DNA of 64,000 nt. Origin: Micavibrio sp964400125. GTDB taxonomy: Bacteria; Pseudomonadota; Alphaproteobacteria; Micavibrionales; Micavibrionaceae. Shown here in pieces: positions 25,275 through 33,500 of the stretch (within the stretch, counting starts at the first letter, position 1; each line of letters begins with the position of its first letter). The translations under genes were made by a program, and so were the position numbers. Under the pieces are notes generated by a model that was given only the letters and a program-made list of their open reading frames with translations, did not search any database and was not told the origin of the DNA. Location of the stretch: contig CAYNSR010000006.1 of NCBI GenBank assembly GCA_964400125.1, positions 65,195 through 129,194 on the forward strand. The letters run 5' to 3'.

Positions 25275-26312
25275 ATGATTCGTATGCTTGCGCCGTTTTT
25301 TGTCATCGCTATCGTCTTGTTCTTCCCCGTTGCCGCCATGGCGCAACCCGCCCCCATCGGCACGGTCATCGAAGTGGAAGGCGCACAGGCACTGGTGATG
25401 CGGGCCGCCGAACAAGGCAAGGCCTATCCGGTAAAGCCCGATGACGCAGTCTATATGAATGACGTCCTGCAAACCGGTGCCGACGGGCGCATGCTGGTTT
25501 TACTGCTCGACGACAGCCGTTTTACACTGGGGGAAAATGCACGTTTCAAAATTGATGAATACGTTTATGACGATGAGAATGATAGCGGCAACAAGGCGCG
25601 CTATAACGTCTTGCAAGGGGTTTTTCTCTATGCCAGCGGCATGATTGCCAAGAAGGAAAACCCGGATATCAAAATCTCCATCCCTTACGGCAGCATCGGC
25701 ATTCGCGGCACGACCGTCTGGGGTGGACTCCTTGATGAAGAATACAGCGTCTTTGTCGATGACGGCGAAGTGACCGTCGAAACAAATCGCGGGCGCGTTC
25801 GCGTCGCCAAGGGCGAAGGCACCGCCATCCGCAATGCCAATGCCATTCCTGAACGCGCCAAAGTCTGGGGTGAGCAGAAAGCGACCCGCGCCCGGAATAC
25901 AATCGGCCTGAAAAATGTAGCGCAGGTGAAAGAGCGCGTTGCCCTCCAGCAGAAAAACCATGCCGCCATGGTGGCGCAGCACCGCGCCGCAATGCGCGCC
26001 CAGCGGCAGGGAACACCCCCCGTATCGCGTGACGGCAGCACCAGAGAAATGCGCCCCTTCCACCAGAAACCGTCAGAGCCTGTGGCACCGAAACTGAAAA
26101 ACAGGATCGAGGAAAAGATTCAAGAAAAAAGGGAGATCAGGGGCGATGGTTCTGCACCGCAAGTCCCGCCTGCCGCGATGCCCTCTGCACCGTTGAAACA
26201 GGACACCCTGCCCGCAGACCCGGCCCGGCGGCAGGAAGCGATTGAGCGCCAGATGTTGCAAAAACGCGCCCCTGCGCCCGCCCGACAAAAACAGCGCGAT
26301 CCGTTTCAGTAA
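25275..26312 (+). CDS. Secreted FecR-domain protein, 345 aa
   Basis: Exported protein with a signal peptide (MIRMLAPFFVIAIVLFFPVAAMAQP, cleavage expected after AMA). A FecR/beta-helix-like domain spans about residues 25-190, with DDAVYMNDVLQTGADGRMLVLLLDDSRFTLG, VLQGVFLYASG and the characteristic IPYGSIGIRGTTVWGG. The rest is low-complexity, rich in Ala, Gln, Arg and Pro, and probably helical or disordered. There is no sigma factor or TonB receptor next to it, so it is not the usual FecR anti-sigma partner. A free-standing periplasmic role is more likely. Confidence 0.75.
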   Translation: MIRMLAPFFVIAIVLFFPVAAMAQPAPIGTVIEVEGAQALVMRAAEQGKAYPVKPDDAVYMNDVLQTGADGRMLVLLLDDSRFTLGENARFKIDEYVYDDENDSGNKARYNVLQGVFLYASGMIAKKENPDIKISIPYGSIGIRGTTVWGGLLDEEYSVFVDDGEVTVETNRGRVRVAKGEGTAIRNANAIPERAKVWGEQKATRARNTIGLKNVAQVKERVALQQKNHAAMVAQHRAAMRAQRQGTPPVSRDGSTREMRPFHQKPSEPVAPKLKNRIEEKIQEKREIRGDGSAPQVPPAAMPSAPLKQDTLPADPARRQEAIERQMLQKRAPAPARQKQRDPFQ

Positions 26313-26342
26313 ACGACAGACAGGTGCAAAAAGACCGGGGAG

Positions 26343-26615
26343 CTACACCCCGTCATCGGACCCGAGCGTCAGGCCGGGGGTTTCCTCGAGCGTTGTGCGC
26401 ACATCCGCCGCCGTCTGCCGGGCTCCGGCGGCATTCAGGTCGGCTGATTTCAGTTCATCCAGTTTCCTGAGCGCATCGTCGGACAAGGTCACCTTGTCCT
26501 GTGGTGGAGAGGATTCGTTTTCGGCGGGTTGCTGCTGTTCACGCGACGATTTGGCCGACGCGCCGTCCAGAACTTTGAATAACGGCGAATTGGTAATAAT
26601 TGGCGGTAATGCCAT
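26343..26615 (-). CDS. Small hypothetical protein, 90 aa
   Basis: Begins MALPPIITNSPLFKVLDGASA, followed by a Gln/Glu/Ser/Pro-rich disordered part and a short helix (KVTLSDDALRKLDELKSADL). No catalytic or membrane signature. The VTLSDDALRKLDEL segment resembles those seen in small alphaproteobacterial proteins of unknown role. It faces the FecR-domain gene end to end. Confidence 0.5.
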   Translation of the reverse strand: MALPPIITNSPLFKVLDGASAKSSREQQQPAENESSPPQDKVTLSDDALRKLDELKSADLNAAGARQTAADVRTTLEETPGLTLGSDDGV

Positions 26616-26676
26616 TTTCAGCCCCTTTGCGTTTGCCCCACCTCATATAGTATAACGCAGGATCTTTTCCAGATGA

Positions 26677-27423
26677 TTACTTTTTTCGCAGCGCCGCCGC
26701 AAGGCCCAAAGCGCGGAAAAGGGGCGGAATCTGCATACGCCTGTGTGCAGGATTATCCCCCAACACCTTGATTTTGTGCAGATATTGCTGGGCCACCATA
26801 CGATGCAGGCGGATCAGGGGGCCTTCCCCCGTGGCGGGCGACTGCCGCAAGAGTTCCTCTGCCCGTTCCCGAATATCGCGTATTTCAACCCCTGCGGGGA
26901 TCAGGGAGCGGCCCTGGCTCTGGTGGAGGGGTTGCACCCGGATCAGCCCGGTCAGGGCATAGGCCATCGCCACAGGCTGCAAAGCCGCATGTTCGGGGTC
27001 GCCCCCCGTTACCAGAACGCCAAGACGCAGGAGCGGCGTATGGGTAAAATCCGCATAATTGCATAATCCGTCAATCGCCCCCGGTGCCCGGTCTTCCAGA
27101 TCAAATTCTCGCGCATAAATCAGGTGATCGAACAGCTCGCGCTTCAGATCGAAGCGCCAGATGGCCTTGGCCAGAGAATCGACGATATCGTTTTTGACCA
27201 CTTCATTCTTTTCGTAAAACTGCGCCAAAACATCCCGCCACCATTGCAGGCGGATCAGGCCGATGGTGGTGTCGCTGACCACTTCGCGCGTTCTGGCAAT
27301 TTCATAGTTGAACGCATACAGCGCCCACAAGTGATCGCGTATTTCCGGCGGGAAATACACGCTGATCAGATAACGATCCGGGTCCATGGTTCTGACAAGT
27401 TGTGCGCAATACGATTCACTCAT
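26677..27423 (-). CDS. Squalene/phytoene-synthase-family protein, NDUFAF6-like
   Basis: A 248-aa protein of the trans-isoprenyl diphosphate synthase fold. It resembles mitochondrial NDUFAF6, a complex I assembly factor, through WALYAFNYEIARTREVVSDTTIGLIRLQWWRD and LCNYADFTHTPLLRLGVLV. The two Asp-rich motifs of true squalene and phytoene synthases are not conserved, so prenyl transfer is doubtful. The ATG at 27423 is chosen; an upstream extension would run into the divergent sodB leader. In related genomes this gene often lies near secDF and the Mth938 gene, and here it sits a few kilobases away from them. Confidence 0.8.
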   Translation of the reverse strand: MSESYCAQLVRTMDPDRYLISVYFPPEIRDHLWALYAFNYEIARTREVVSDTTIGLIRLQWWRDVLAQFYEKNEVVKNDIVDSLAKAIWRFDLKRELFDHLIYAREFDLEDRAPGAIDGLCNYADFTHTPLLRLGVLVTGGDPEHAALQPVAMAYALTGLIRVQPLHQSQGRSLIPAGVEIRDIRERAEELLRQSPATGEGPLIRLHRMVAQQYLHKIKVLGDNPAHRRMQIPPLFRALGLAAALRKK

Positions 27424-27502
27424 GACGATTTCTATAACAGAGTTGCCAAAGCGTTTGAATGATGTAAATGATTGTCGAGCAATTTTGACCAAGGAGATAT
27501 TC

Positions 27503-28129
27503 ATGACCTTCACCCTGCCCGAACTCCCCTATGCCTATGATGCGCTACAACCCTTCATGTCGAAGGAAACGCTGGAATACCACCACGACAAACATCACAA
27601 GGCCTATGTCGACAAGGGGAACGAATTGATCGTCGGAACCGGTCTGGAAAATCTCTCCCTCGAAGAGGCCATGATCGCCGCCCACAAGGACAAGACCAAA
27701 GCCGGGCTGTTCAACCAGTTGGGCCAACACTACAACCACATGCATTTCTGGAACTGGATGACCGCCAATGGCGGCGGCAAGAAACTGCCGGGGGCACTGG
27801 AATCCAAGATCACCCTCGACCTCGGCGGCTATGACACGTTTCGCGGCAATTTCATTCAAGCCGGACTGACCCAGTTCGGGTCCGGTTGGTGCTGGCTCGC
27901 GGTTGATAACGCCTCGGGGAAACTGGAAATCGTGAAAACCCCGAACGGCGAAAACCCGCTGGTTATGGGGAAAACCCCGATTCTGGGCTGCGATGTCTGG
28001 GAGCATTCCTATTACATCGATTACCGCAACGCCCGGCAAAAATACCTTGAATCCTTTGTCGACAACCTGATTAACTGGGACTATGTCGGCCAGCTCTTTG
28101 AAAAAGGCCCGGTCAAAATCGCGGCCTGA
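27503..28129 (+). CDS. sodB: Fe/Mn superoxide dismutase
   Basis: Superoxide-detoxifying metalloenzyme of 208 aa. Metal ligands are seen in LEYHHDKHHKAYVDK (first His), LGQHYNHMHFWNWM (second His) and DVWEHSYYIDYRN (Asp and third His). The Gly-Gly-containing loop GLTQFGSGWCWLA is typical. The AAGGAG ribosome site seven bases before the ATG at 27503 decides the start. The metal (Fe or Mn) cannot be fixed by eye. A clear terminator follows at 28133. Confidence 0.96.
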   Translation: MTFTLPELPYAYDALQPFMSKETLEYHHDKHHKAYVDKGNELIVGTGLENLSLEEAMIAAHKDKTKAGLFNQLGQHYNHMHFWNWMTANGGGKKLPGALESKITLDLGGYDTFRGNFIQAGLTQFGSGWCWLAVDNASGKLEIVKTPNGENPLVMGKTPILGCDVWEHSYYIDYRNARQKYLESFVDNLINWDYVGQLFEKGPVKIAA

Positions 28130-28132
28130 CCC

Positions 28133-28158
28133 AAAAAGGACCCGCAAGGGTCCTTTTT
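28133..28158 (+). terminator. Rho-independent terminator of sodB
   Basis: Perfect 11-bp stem (28133-28143 against 28148-28158) with core GGACCC/GGGTCC, a GCAA tetraloop and a run of five T. It begins four bases after the sodB stop. Confidence 0.92.
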
Positions 28159-28251
28159 CCTTGGGCAAAGTGGCTTTTGCCGGAGAGATTTGACGAAAAG
28201 CGCCTGTTTCCTCTAGATTGCCAGTGGGAATAAAAAAAACAGGGCACTTCT

Positions 28252-29064
28252 ATGACACGGGACCTTCTTCTGGCGGTGGCGACAGACATCCACTCCGGCT
28301 TTGATGATTTTGACCGTCTGGGTTCAAAAATCGGCCCGCATAACGACCAGTTCATGCAGCAGGCAGAATCTTCTGGTGCCCATGCGGCAATCGTCATGGG
28401 GGATCTTGTTTCCGCCCGGAGTGCGGACAGAGATTCTCAATTCATGTCGGCGCTTTGCGCGACCTTCAAAAAAGCAAGTCTGCCGTTTTATTTTGCCGCC
28501 GGAAATAACGACATAAAAAACCTGACCCGTGAAGAATTCAGCCGGATAACGGGCAGCCCCGGGGAATCCTATAGCATCGACATCAACGACCATCACATCG
28601 TCATATTGAATCCCGATGTTTCAACATACGGCGAACGCGGCCCTTCCCTTAAAGAAAGAAACACCCTTGAATGGCTGAAGGACGACCTTGCCGCAACGAA
28701 CAAGGATACCATCGTCGTTTCGCACATTGCCCTCAGCAACCAGTCGCAGGACAAGATTGCCGCGCATTTCAAGCTGACAAATGGAAACGAACTCCAAATC
28801 TGGTACCATTACCCCGAAGCCGAAGAAGCGCGCGAAATCATGGTGAAATCAGGCCGGGTAAAACTCTGTCTGGCCGGTCACGGGCATCGCGACGAACACA
28901 AGGTCATCGACGGCATACACTACATCATGCAGCAATCAATGGCTCAGGCCGGGCCGGATCGAACCCCCATTGGCCGTTTTTCCCTGATGAATATCAATGA
29001 CAGGCAAATCGACCTGCGCTGGTACGGACAAAGCCCGCCGCCCTATACAAAGCTTGATCTGTAA
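28252..29064 (+). CDS. Metallophosphoesterase, calcineurin-like, 270 aa
   Basis: Soluble dinuclear metal phosphoesterase. The family motifs appear in order: TDIHSGFDD near residue 12 (DxH), VMGDLV near 50 (GDxx), AGNND near 82 (GNHD-type with Asn in place of His), VVSHIALS, and LAGHGHRDE near 208 (GHxH). No signal peptide. The substrate is not predictable; cyclic nucleotides or phospho-monoesters are both possible. Its start follows the sodB terminator, with AGGG before the ATG. Confidence 0.85.
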   Translation: MTRDLLLAVATDIHSGFDDFDRLGSKIGPHNDQFMQQAESSGAHAAIVMGDLVSARSADRDSQFMSALCATFKKASLPFYFAAGNNDIKNLTREEFSRITGSPGESYSIDINDHHIVILNPDVSTYGERGPSLKERNTLEWLKDDLAATNKDTIVVSHIALSNQSQDKIAAHFKLTNGNELQIWYHYPEAEEAREIMVKSGRVKLCLAGHGHRDEHKVIDGIHYIMQQSMAQAGPDRTPIGRFSLMNINDRQIDLRWYGQSPPPYTKLDL

Positions 29065-29084
29065 CAGGCTGCTCGCGGACTACA

Positions 29085-29113
29085 GGCGGGAGTCCTTACC
29101 CGCCCGCCCTTTT
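29085..29113. terminator. Possible terminator between phosphoesterase and terC
   Basis: A GGCGGG/CCCGCC stem (29085-29090 against 29099-29104) is followed within nine bases by TTTTT on the plus strand. It overlaps the stop codon of the convergent terC gene. The stem is short, so the call is tentative. Confidence 0.35.
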
Positions 29114-29869
29114 TGCTTCCCGGCGCTTTGCCGCGATCAGGTTAAGGCTTTCGACGCCGAGCGAGAAGGCAATCGCGAAATACAGATACCCTTTTGGAAT
29201 ATGCAGATGCAGCCCGTCAGCAATCAGAACCATGCCCACCAGCAAAATGAAGCTGAGAGCCAGAATCTTGATGGTCGGGTGGTTGTGCACGAATTTGCTC
29301 ACCGGTTCCGCAGCAAACAGCATCACGGCAATGGCAAACACCACCGCCGCAATCATCACTGGCAAATGGTCCGACATTCCTACAGCCGTAATCACGGAAT
29401 CGAGGGAAAAGACCAGATCGAGAATGCCGATTTGCAGGATAATCCAGAAAAACGCCGATGATTTGACGTTTCCGATATCTTCATCACGCCCTTCCATCGT
29501 GTGGTGGATTTCCCCGGTCCCCTTGTAAAGCAGGAACAGGCCGCCCCCCAGCATAATCATGTCACGCCATGACACATCATGATCGCCAAAACTGAAAACC
29601 GGAGTGGTCAGCGTTGCAATCCACACGACCATGGAAAGAAGGACAATCCGCATCCCCAGCGCCAGAGCAAGGCCGATGCGCCGCGCCAGCGGTTGCTGCG
29701 ATTCAGGCAGACTCTGGGTGATGATCGACAGGAAAATGATGTTGTCGATGCCGAGAACAACCTCGAGCAAGGCCAAGGTCGCGAAACTGAGCCATATCTG
29801 GGGGCTGAGCAGCATGTCGACAAGGCTCATGTCCGTTGCAAACCCGGCGGCTATACCTGCATCAACCAT
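29096..29869 (-). CDS. TerC-family membrane protein
   Basis: Integral membrane protein of the TerC family (257 aa, about seven hydrophobic helices). The conserved acidic membrane motifs are LLEVVLGIDNIIFL, QIGILDLVFSLDSVITAVG and the KFVHNHPTIKILALSFILLVG segment. Members are linked to metal-ion efflux, notably manganese, and to export-coupled metalation. The start is uncertain: the ATG at residue 14 (MSLVDMLLSP) gives a family-like N-terminus. Confidence 0.9.
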   Translation of the reverse strand: MVDAGIAAGFATDMSLVDMLLSPQIWLSFATLALLEVVLGIDNIIFLSIITQSLPESQQPLARRIGLALALGMRIVLLSMVVWIATLTTPVFSFGDHDVSWRDMIMLGGGLFLLYKGTGEIHHTMEGRDEDIGNVKSSAFFWIILQIGILDLVFSLDSVITAVGMSDHLPVMIAAVVFAIAVMLFAAEPVSKFVHNHPTIKILALSFILLVGMVLIADGLHLHIPKGYLYFAIAFSLGVESLNLIAAKRREAKRAGG

Positions 29870-29893
29870 TGTTATCTTCCTGATAAAAAGCTG

Positions 29894-30274
29894 TCATACA
29901 TTTACCATCGGCAGCAAGGCCGCCGCCACCCGGCGACCTTCTGTCAGCAAAACATTGAACGTCCGGCAGGCCGCGCCCGTATCCATGAATTCTACATTCA
30001 GCCCGTGCGCTGCCTTCAAATCGCGGCGCAAGACCAGCATCTCCGGCGTGGCCAGCTTGCCGCAGCCCAGAAGGATCACATCAAAATATTCGGCGTTTTC
30101 AAGCAAGGGCCGGAACATTTCCGGCGTCAGCGGTTCCACCGCAGGCCATGGGGAGACATGATCGGTATAAACCAGAACGGCGCCTTCATAAATACGGCCA
30201 CTGATGCGGAATTTTCCTCCCGCATAGCTTTGGATAATCGACGATCCCTGACCGATCAGAGGCGTAATGTCCAT
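29894..30274 (-). CDS. Mth938-like domain protein (NDUFAF3 family)
   Basis: A 126-aa single-domain protein of the Mth938/DUF498 family: GKFRISGRIYEGAVLVY, DVILLGCGKLATPEML, and the C-terminal GLNVEFMDTGAACRTFNVLLTEGRRVAAALLP. The mitochondrial relative NDUFAF3 works in complex I assembly. It follows secF by three bases, an arrangement common in alphaproteobacteria. A complex I role is inferred from the family, supported by the NDUFAF6-like gene at 26677-27423. Confidence 0.85.
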   Translation of the reverse strand: MDITPLIGQGSSIIQSYAGGKFRISGRIYEGAVLVYTDHVSPWPAVEPLTPEMFRPLLENAEYFDVILLGCGKLATPEMLVLRRDLKAAHGLNVEFMDTGAACRTFNVLLTEGRRVAAALLPMVNV

Positions 30275-30277
30275 GTC

Positions 30278-31234
30278 CTAGGCCGCAGCCTCGCTCCCCT
30301 TGCCGGACGTTTTGTCATCGGGCTTTTGCCGCAGGTTCAGGTAATAAAGCGCCTGCGAGGAGACGAAATAGGATGAATGCGTGCCAATCAGGATGCCGAA
30401 AAACAGGGCCGACGTAAAACTGCGGATCACTTCCCCGCCATACAACCACAACGCCAGAATCGCCAGAATGGTCGAACCCGATGTCATCACCGTACGCGGC
30501 AGGGTGCTGTTGATCGACAGGTTGATGATATCGGGCAATGGCATTTTTTTGTATTTGCGCAAATTTTCACGGATGCGATCGAAAATAATCACCGTTTCAT
30601 TGATTGAATACCCCGATACCAACAGGATCGCCGCGAGCGTGGACAGGTCGAAATGCATCTGCGTCAGGGAAAAAAGACCCAGAATACCCATGACATCGTG
30701 GATCAGCGCCGCTAAAGACCCTACCCCGTACTGCCATTCGAACCGGAACCAGATATAGGCCATGATCCCGAGAATGGCGATAATGACGGCCATAAGCCCG
30801 TCACGCTTGAGTTCCTTGCCAACCTGCGGCCCGACAAATTCCGTGCGGCGGAAATCGACTTTTTCCGCGCCGATGGATGATGCCAGCGCATCCTGCACTT
30901 TCTGGATGGCAACCTGCTGCTGCTCCGGCCCGCCTTCCTGCTGGCGCAGACGGATCATTAAATCCTGCGGACTGCCGAATTCCTGAAGCGAAACTTCGCC
31001 CAGCCCGAGATTATTCAAAACCCCGCGCATCCCTGCCAGATCCGGCGTTTCCTGCACACGGATTTCAATCACCGTGCCCCCGGTAAAATCGATCCCGAAA
31101 TTCAGCCCCTTCGTCGCCAGGCACAATGTCGATCCGCCGATGATAATCAGACTGGCGAGAAAGGCGTAGAAACGGTGACCGAAGAAATCAATCTTCAGGT
31201 TATCAGGCACAAGCTGGATCAGTTTCAATATCAT
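30278..31234 (-). CDS. secF: Protein translocase subunit SecF
   Basis: Inner-membrane partner of SecD that uses the proton gradient to complete protein export. The 318-aa sequence has one N-terminal helix, a periplasmic loop, and a five-helix RND-type module containing FGIDFTGGTVIEIR, GYSINETVIIFDRIREN and SINSTLPRTVMTSGST. It lies 15 bases after secD. Confidence 0.96.
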   Translation of the reverse strand: MILKLIQLVPDNLKIDFFGHRFYAFLASLIIIGGSTLCLATKGLNFGIDFTGGTVIEIRVQETPDLAGMRGVLNNLGLGEVSLQEFGSPQDLMIRLRQQEGGPEQQQVAIQKVQDALASSIGAEKVDFRRTEFVGPQVGKELKRDGLMAVIIAILGIMAYIWFRFEWQYGVGSLAALIHDVMGILGLFSLTQMHFDLSTLAAILLVSGYSINETVIIFDRIRENLRKYKKMPLPDIINLSINSTLPRTVMTSGSTILAILALWLYGGEVIRSFTSALFFGILIGTHSSYFVSSQALYYLNLRQKPDDKTSGKGSEAAA

Positions 31235-31249
31235 GATATCGCCTTAAAC

Positions 31250-32833
31250 TTAAACAGGGATGGTTTTCGGTTTCTTGACTTGCAGCCATGTCGTAATCAT
31301 CAGTCGCGTCAGCATCACGGCACAGAAATAGGATGTGACAATCCCAATCGACATGGTGACGGCAAAACCCTTGATCGGCCCGGTCCCGAAGGAAAACAGG
31401 ATCAGCGCAGCAATCAACGAGGTCAGGTTGGAATCGGTAATCGTGGTCAGCGCGCGCGTATAGGCCGTGTCCAGCGCCGAGGCGATACTGCGGCCCGAGC
31501 GCAATTCCTCCTTCATCCGCTCGAAAATCAGCACATTGGCATCCACCGCCAGCCCGATCGTCAGGACGATCCCCGCAATCCCCGGGAGAGTCAACGTCGC
31601 CTGCAGGAAGGACATGATTCCGACAATCATGAACATGTTCATAATCAGGGCCAGTGATGCAAAAACCCCGAACAACCCGTAAACCATGCACATGGCGCAA
31701 ACGACAAAAAGAATGGCCATCAAACAGGCAAATTGCCCGGACTCAACGGAATCCGCCCCGAGCGACGGCCCGACGGTGCGTTCTTCCAGCACATAAAGCG
31801 GTGCGGGCAACGCACCCGCCCGCAGAAGAAGCGAAAGATCGTTGGTTTCCTGCACGGTGAAGCTGCCGGAGATAATCGCAGCTCCGCCGCAAATCGGTTC
31901 GCGGATCGCGGGGGCCGAGATAATCTGCCCGTCCAGAACGATGGCAAAGGGCTGCCCTATATTATCCGGTTTGCTGGTGGTTTCACAAAAACGCTTCGCG
32001 CCAACACCGTTCAGGGCAAAACTGACGACCGCCATCCCCTGCTGGAAACTCGGCTGGGCGTTGGTCAGCATGTCCCCGGTTAAAATCGGCGCGCGGGCAA
32101 TGGTCAACGTCGCCCCCGGAGATTCCAGCATCGGCAGGGTTTGCGTTCCGCCGCCCTCGCGCAGATCGCCGCCGCCACCCACCACCATGTGAAAGGACAG
32201 CTTCGCGGTTTTACCCAGCAATTCCTTGATCCGCTGCGGGTTGTCGAGACCGGGGAGTTGGACGACGATCCGGTCATCCCCCTGACGGGCAATCACGGGT
32301 TCGCGGGTCCCGGTTTCATCGACGCGGCGGCGCACGATTTCGATGGACTGGCCGATGGTCTGATCTCTGATTTTACGGATCGCCGCTTCGGTCAGCTTCC
32401 CTTCGACACTCAATCCGTCTTCCGCCACGGAAATATCAAGCTGGTCGTCCATCTGCCGCAGGATAGTCCTGATCTTGTTGACATCCTCGGCTTCGCGCAG
32501 GGTCACGCGCACCCCCCGGGGAATGGCCACAATGCGTGTGTAACCGATTTTTTGCGTCCGTAATTCCGGGCGAACGGCATTGACTAAAGCGCCCTGCCGT
32601 TCATCGATCACCTTGTCCACCTCCACCTGCAGCAACAGATGCGACCCACCCTGAAGATCCAGCCCGAGATTGATGACATCGAGTGGAACCCAGCCCGGCA
32701 TCGACGCCTGAAGGCTTTCGCGCGTCTGCCGGTCCAGCAGGTTCGGTGCGCTGTAAATCAGGGACAACACGCATAACGCCAGAATGGCGTATTTCTTCCA
32801 GCGTGCGATATGGATCATGGTTTGGGCGGACAT
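31250..32833 (-). CDS. secD: Protein translocase subunit SecD
   Basis: Export motor subunit, 527 aa, with an N-terminal helix, large periplasmic domain (INLGLDLQGGSHLLLQVEVD, RIVVQLPGLDNPQRIKELLG) and six-helix C-terminal module with LPGIAGIVLTIGLAVDANVLIFERMKEE and the SDSNLTSLIAALILF region. A ribosome site AGGGAAA precedes the ATG. It is transcribed with yajC upstream (35-base gap) and secF downstream. Confidence 0.96.
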   Translation of the reverse strand: MSAQTMIHIARWKKYAILALCVLSLIYSAPNLLDRQTRESLQASMPGWVPLDVINLGLDLQGGSHLLLQVEVDKVIDERQGALVNAVRPELRTQKIGYTRIVAIPRGVRVTLREAEDVNKIRTILRQMDDQLDISVAEDGLSVEGKLTEAAIRKIRDQTIGQSIEIVRRRVDETGTREPVIARQGDDRIVVQLPGLDNPQRIKELLGKTAKLSFHMVVGGGGDLREGGGTQTLPMLESPGATLTIARAPILTGDMLTNAQPSFQQGMAVVSFALNGVGAKRFCETTSKPDNIGQPFAIVLDGQIISAPAIREPICGGAAIISGSFTVQETNDLSLLLRAGALPAPLYVLEERTVGPSLGADSVESGQFACLMAILFVVCAMCMVYGLFGVFASLALIMNMFMIVGIMSFLQATLTLPGIAGIVLTIGLAVDANVLIFERMKEELRSGRSIASALDTAYTRALTTITDSNLTSLIAALILFSFGTGPIKGFAVTMSIGIVTSYFCAVMLTRLMITTWLQVKKPKTIPV

Positions 32834-32868
32834 CTTTTTTCCCTATCTGAAACCGGGTAGCGTGGCGG

Positions 32869-33210
32869 TTATTTTTTATCCTTGTCGTCGAGCTTCATCT
32901 GGATGGTCGCGCGCAGGGCCGTGACCTTGACGCCATGCCCCAGATCAACCACCACTTCGCCTTTTTCTGTGTTGACGCTATCCACCGTACCTAGGAATCC
33001 GGCAGCGGTCAGAACCTTGTCGCCTTTTTTCATGGCGTCGATCATGGCACGGTGTTCCTTGAACCGGCGCTGCTGCGGCATGATGAGCATGACATAGAAC
33101 AGCAAGACCAGCACCACGATCAGCAACATGTTCATCATAAACGCCTCACCAGCACCCGCAGGCGCAATCTTGGCGGCCTCGCCCGCAGCATGAGCAACAG
33201 AAATCAGCAT
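32869..33210 (-). CDS. yajC: Preprotein translocase subunit YajC
   Basis: Small single-pass accessory subunit of the SecDF complex, 113 aa. An Ala-rich N-terminus is followed by the membrane helix (MNMLLIVVLVLLFYVMLIMPQQ) and the conserved KKGDKVLTAAGFLGTVDSV and VDLGHGVKVTALRATIQ. First gene of the yajC-secD-secF-Mth938 unit. Confidence 0.94.
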   Translation of the reverse strand: MLISVAHAAGEAAKIAPAGAGEAFMMNMLLIVVLVLLFYVMLIMPQQRRFKEHRAMIDAMKKGDKVLTAAGFLGTVDSVNTEKGEVVVDLGHGVKVTALRATIQMKLDDKDKK

Positions 33211-33350
33211 GGTTCAACCCCTTTTCGGAAAATAAGTGGAATTCCCGAAGGACTATAAAGGGAAAAGGCGTGAAATCAAGCGGATGACCCGGGTTATGCC
33301 CGTTTTATTAGAGCATTTCTTGATGAGGTTGGATCAAGTTCAACCACCAC

Positions 33351-33430
33351 CATCACCTGAATTTTCGAAGAAAATTCTAAGGTGATCCATGAATTCCCCT
33401 GGGATTTGCTTCGCAAATCCGGAGAATGAC
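33351..33430. repeat. Palindromic repeat family A, shorter relative
   Basis: Same layout as the repeats that flank the suf GIY-YIG gene: a hairpin of CACCTGAATTTTC against GAAAATTCTAAGGTG, then GGGATTTGCTTCGCAAATCC. It is in the intergenic region 33211-33500 between nlpD and yajC, with no GIY-YIG gene beside it. The rest of that interval shows no gene or clear promoter. Confidence 0.7.
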
Positions 33431-33500
33431 AAAGACAATTGCGAAATTTTAAGGGTGGGTCACCCGGATAAACCGGGTGATAACGGCCCGGCACGGGAGG

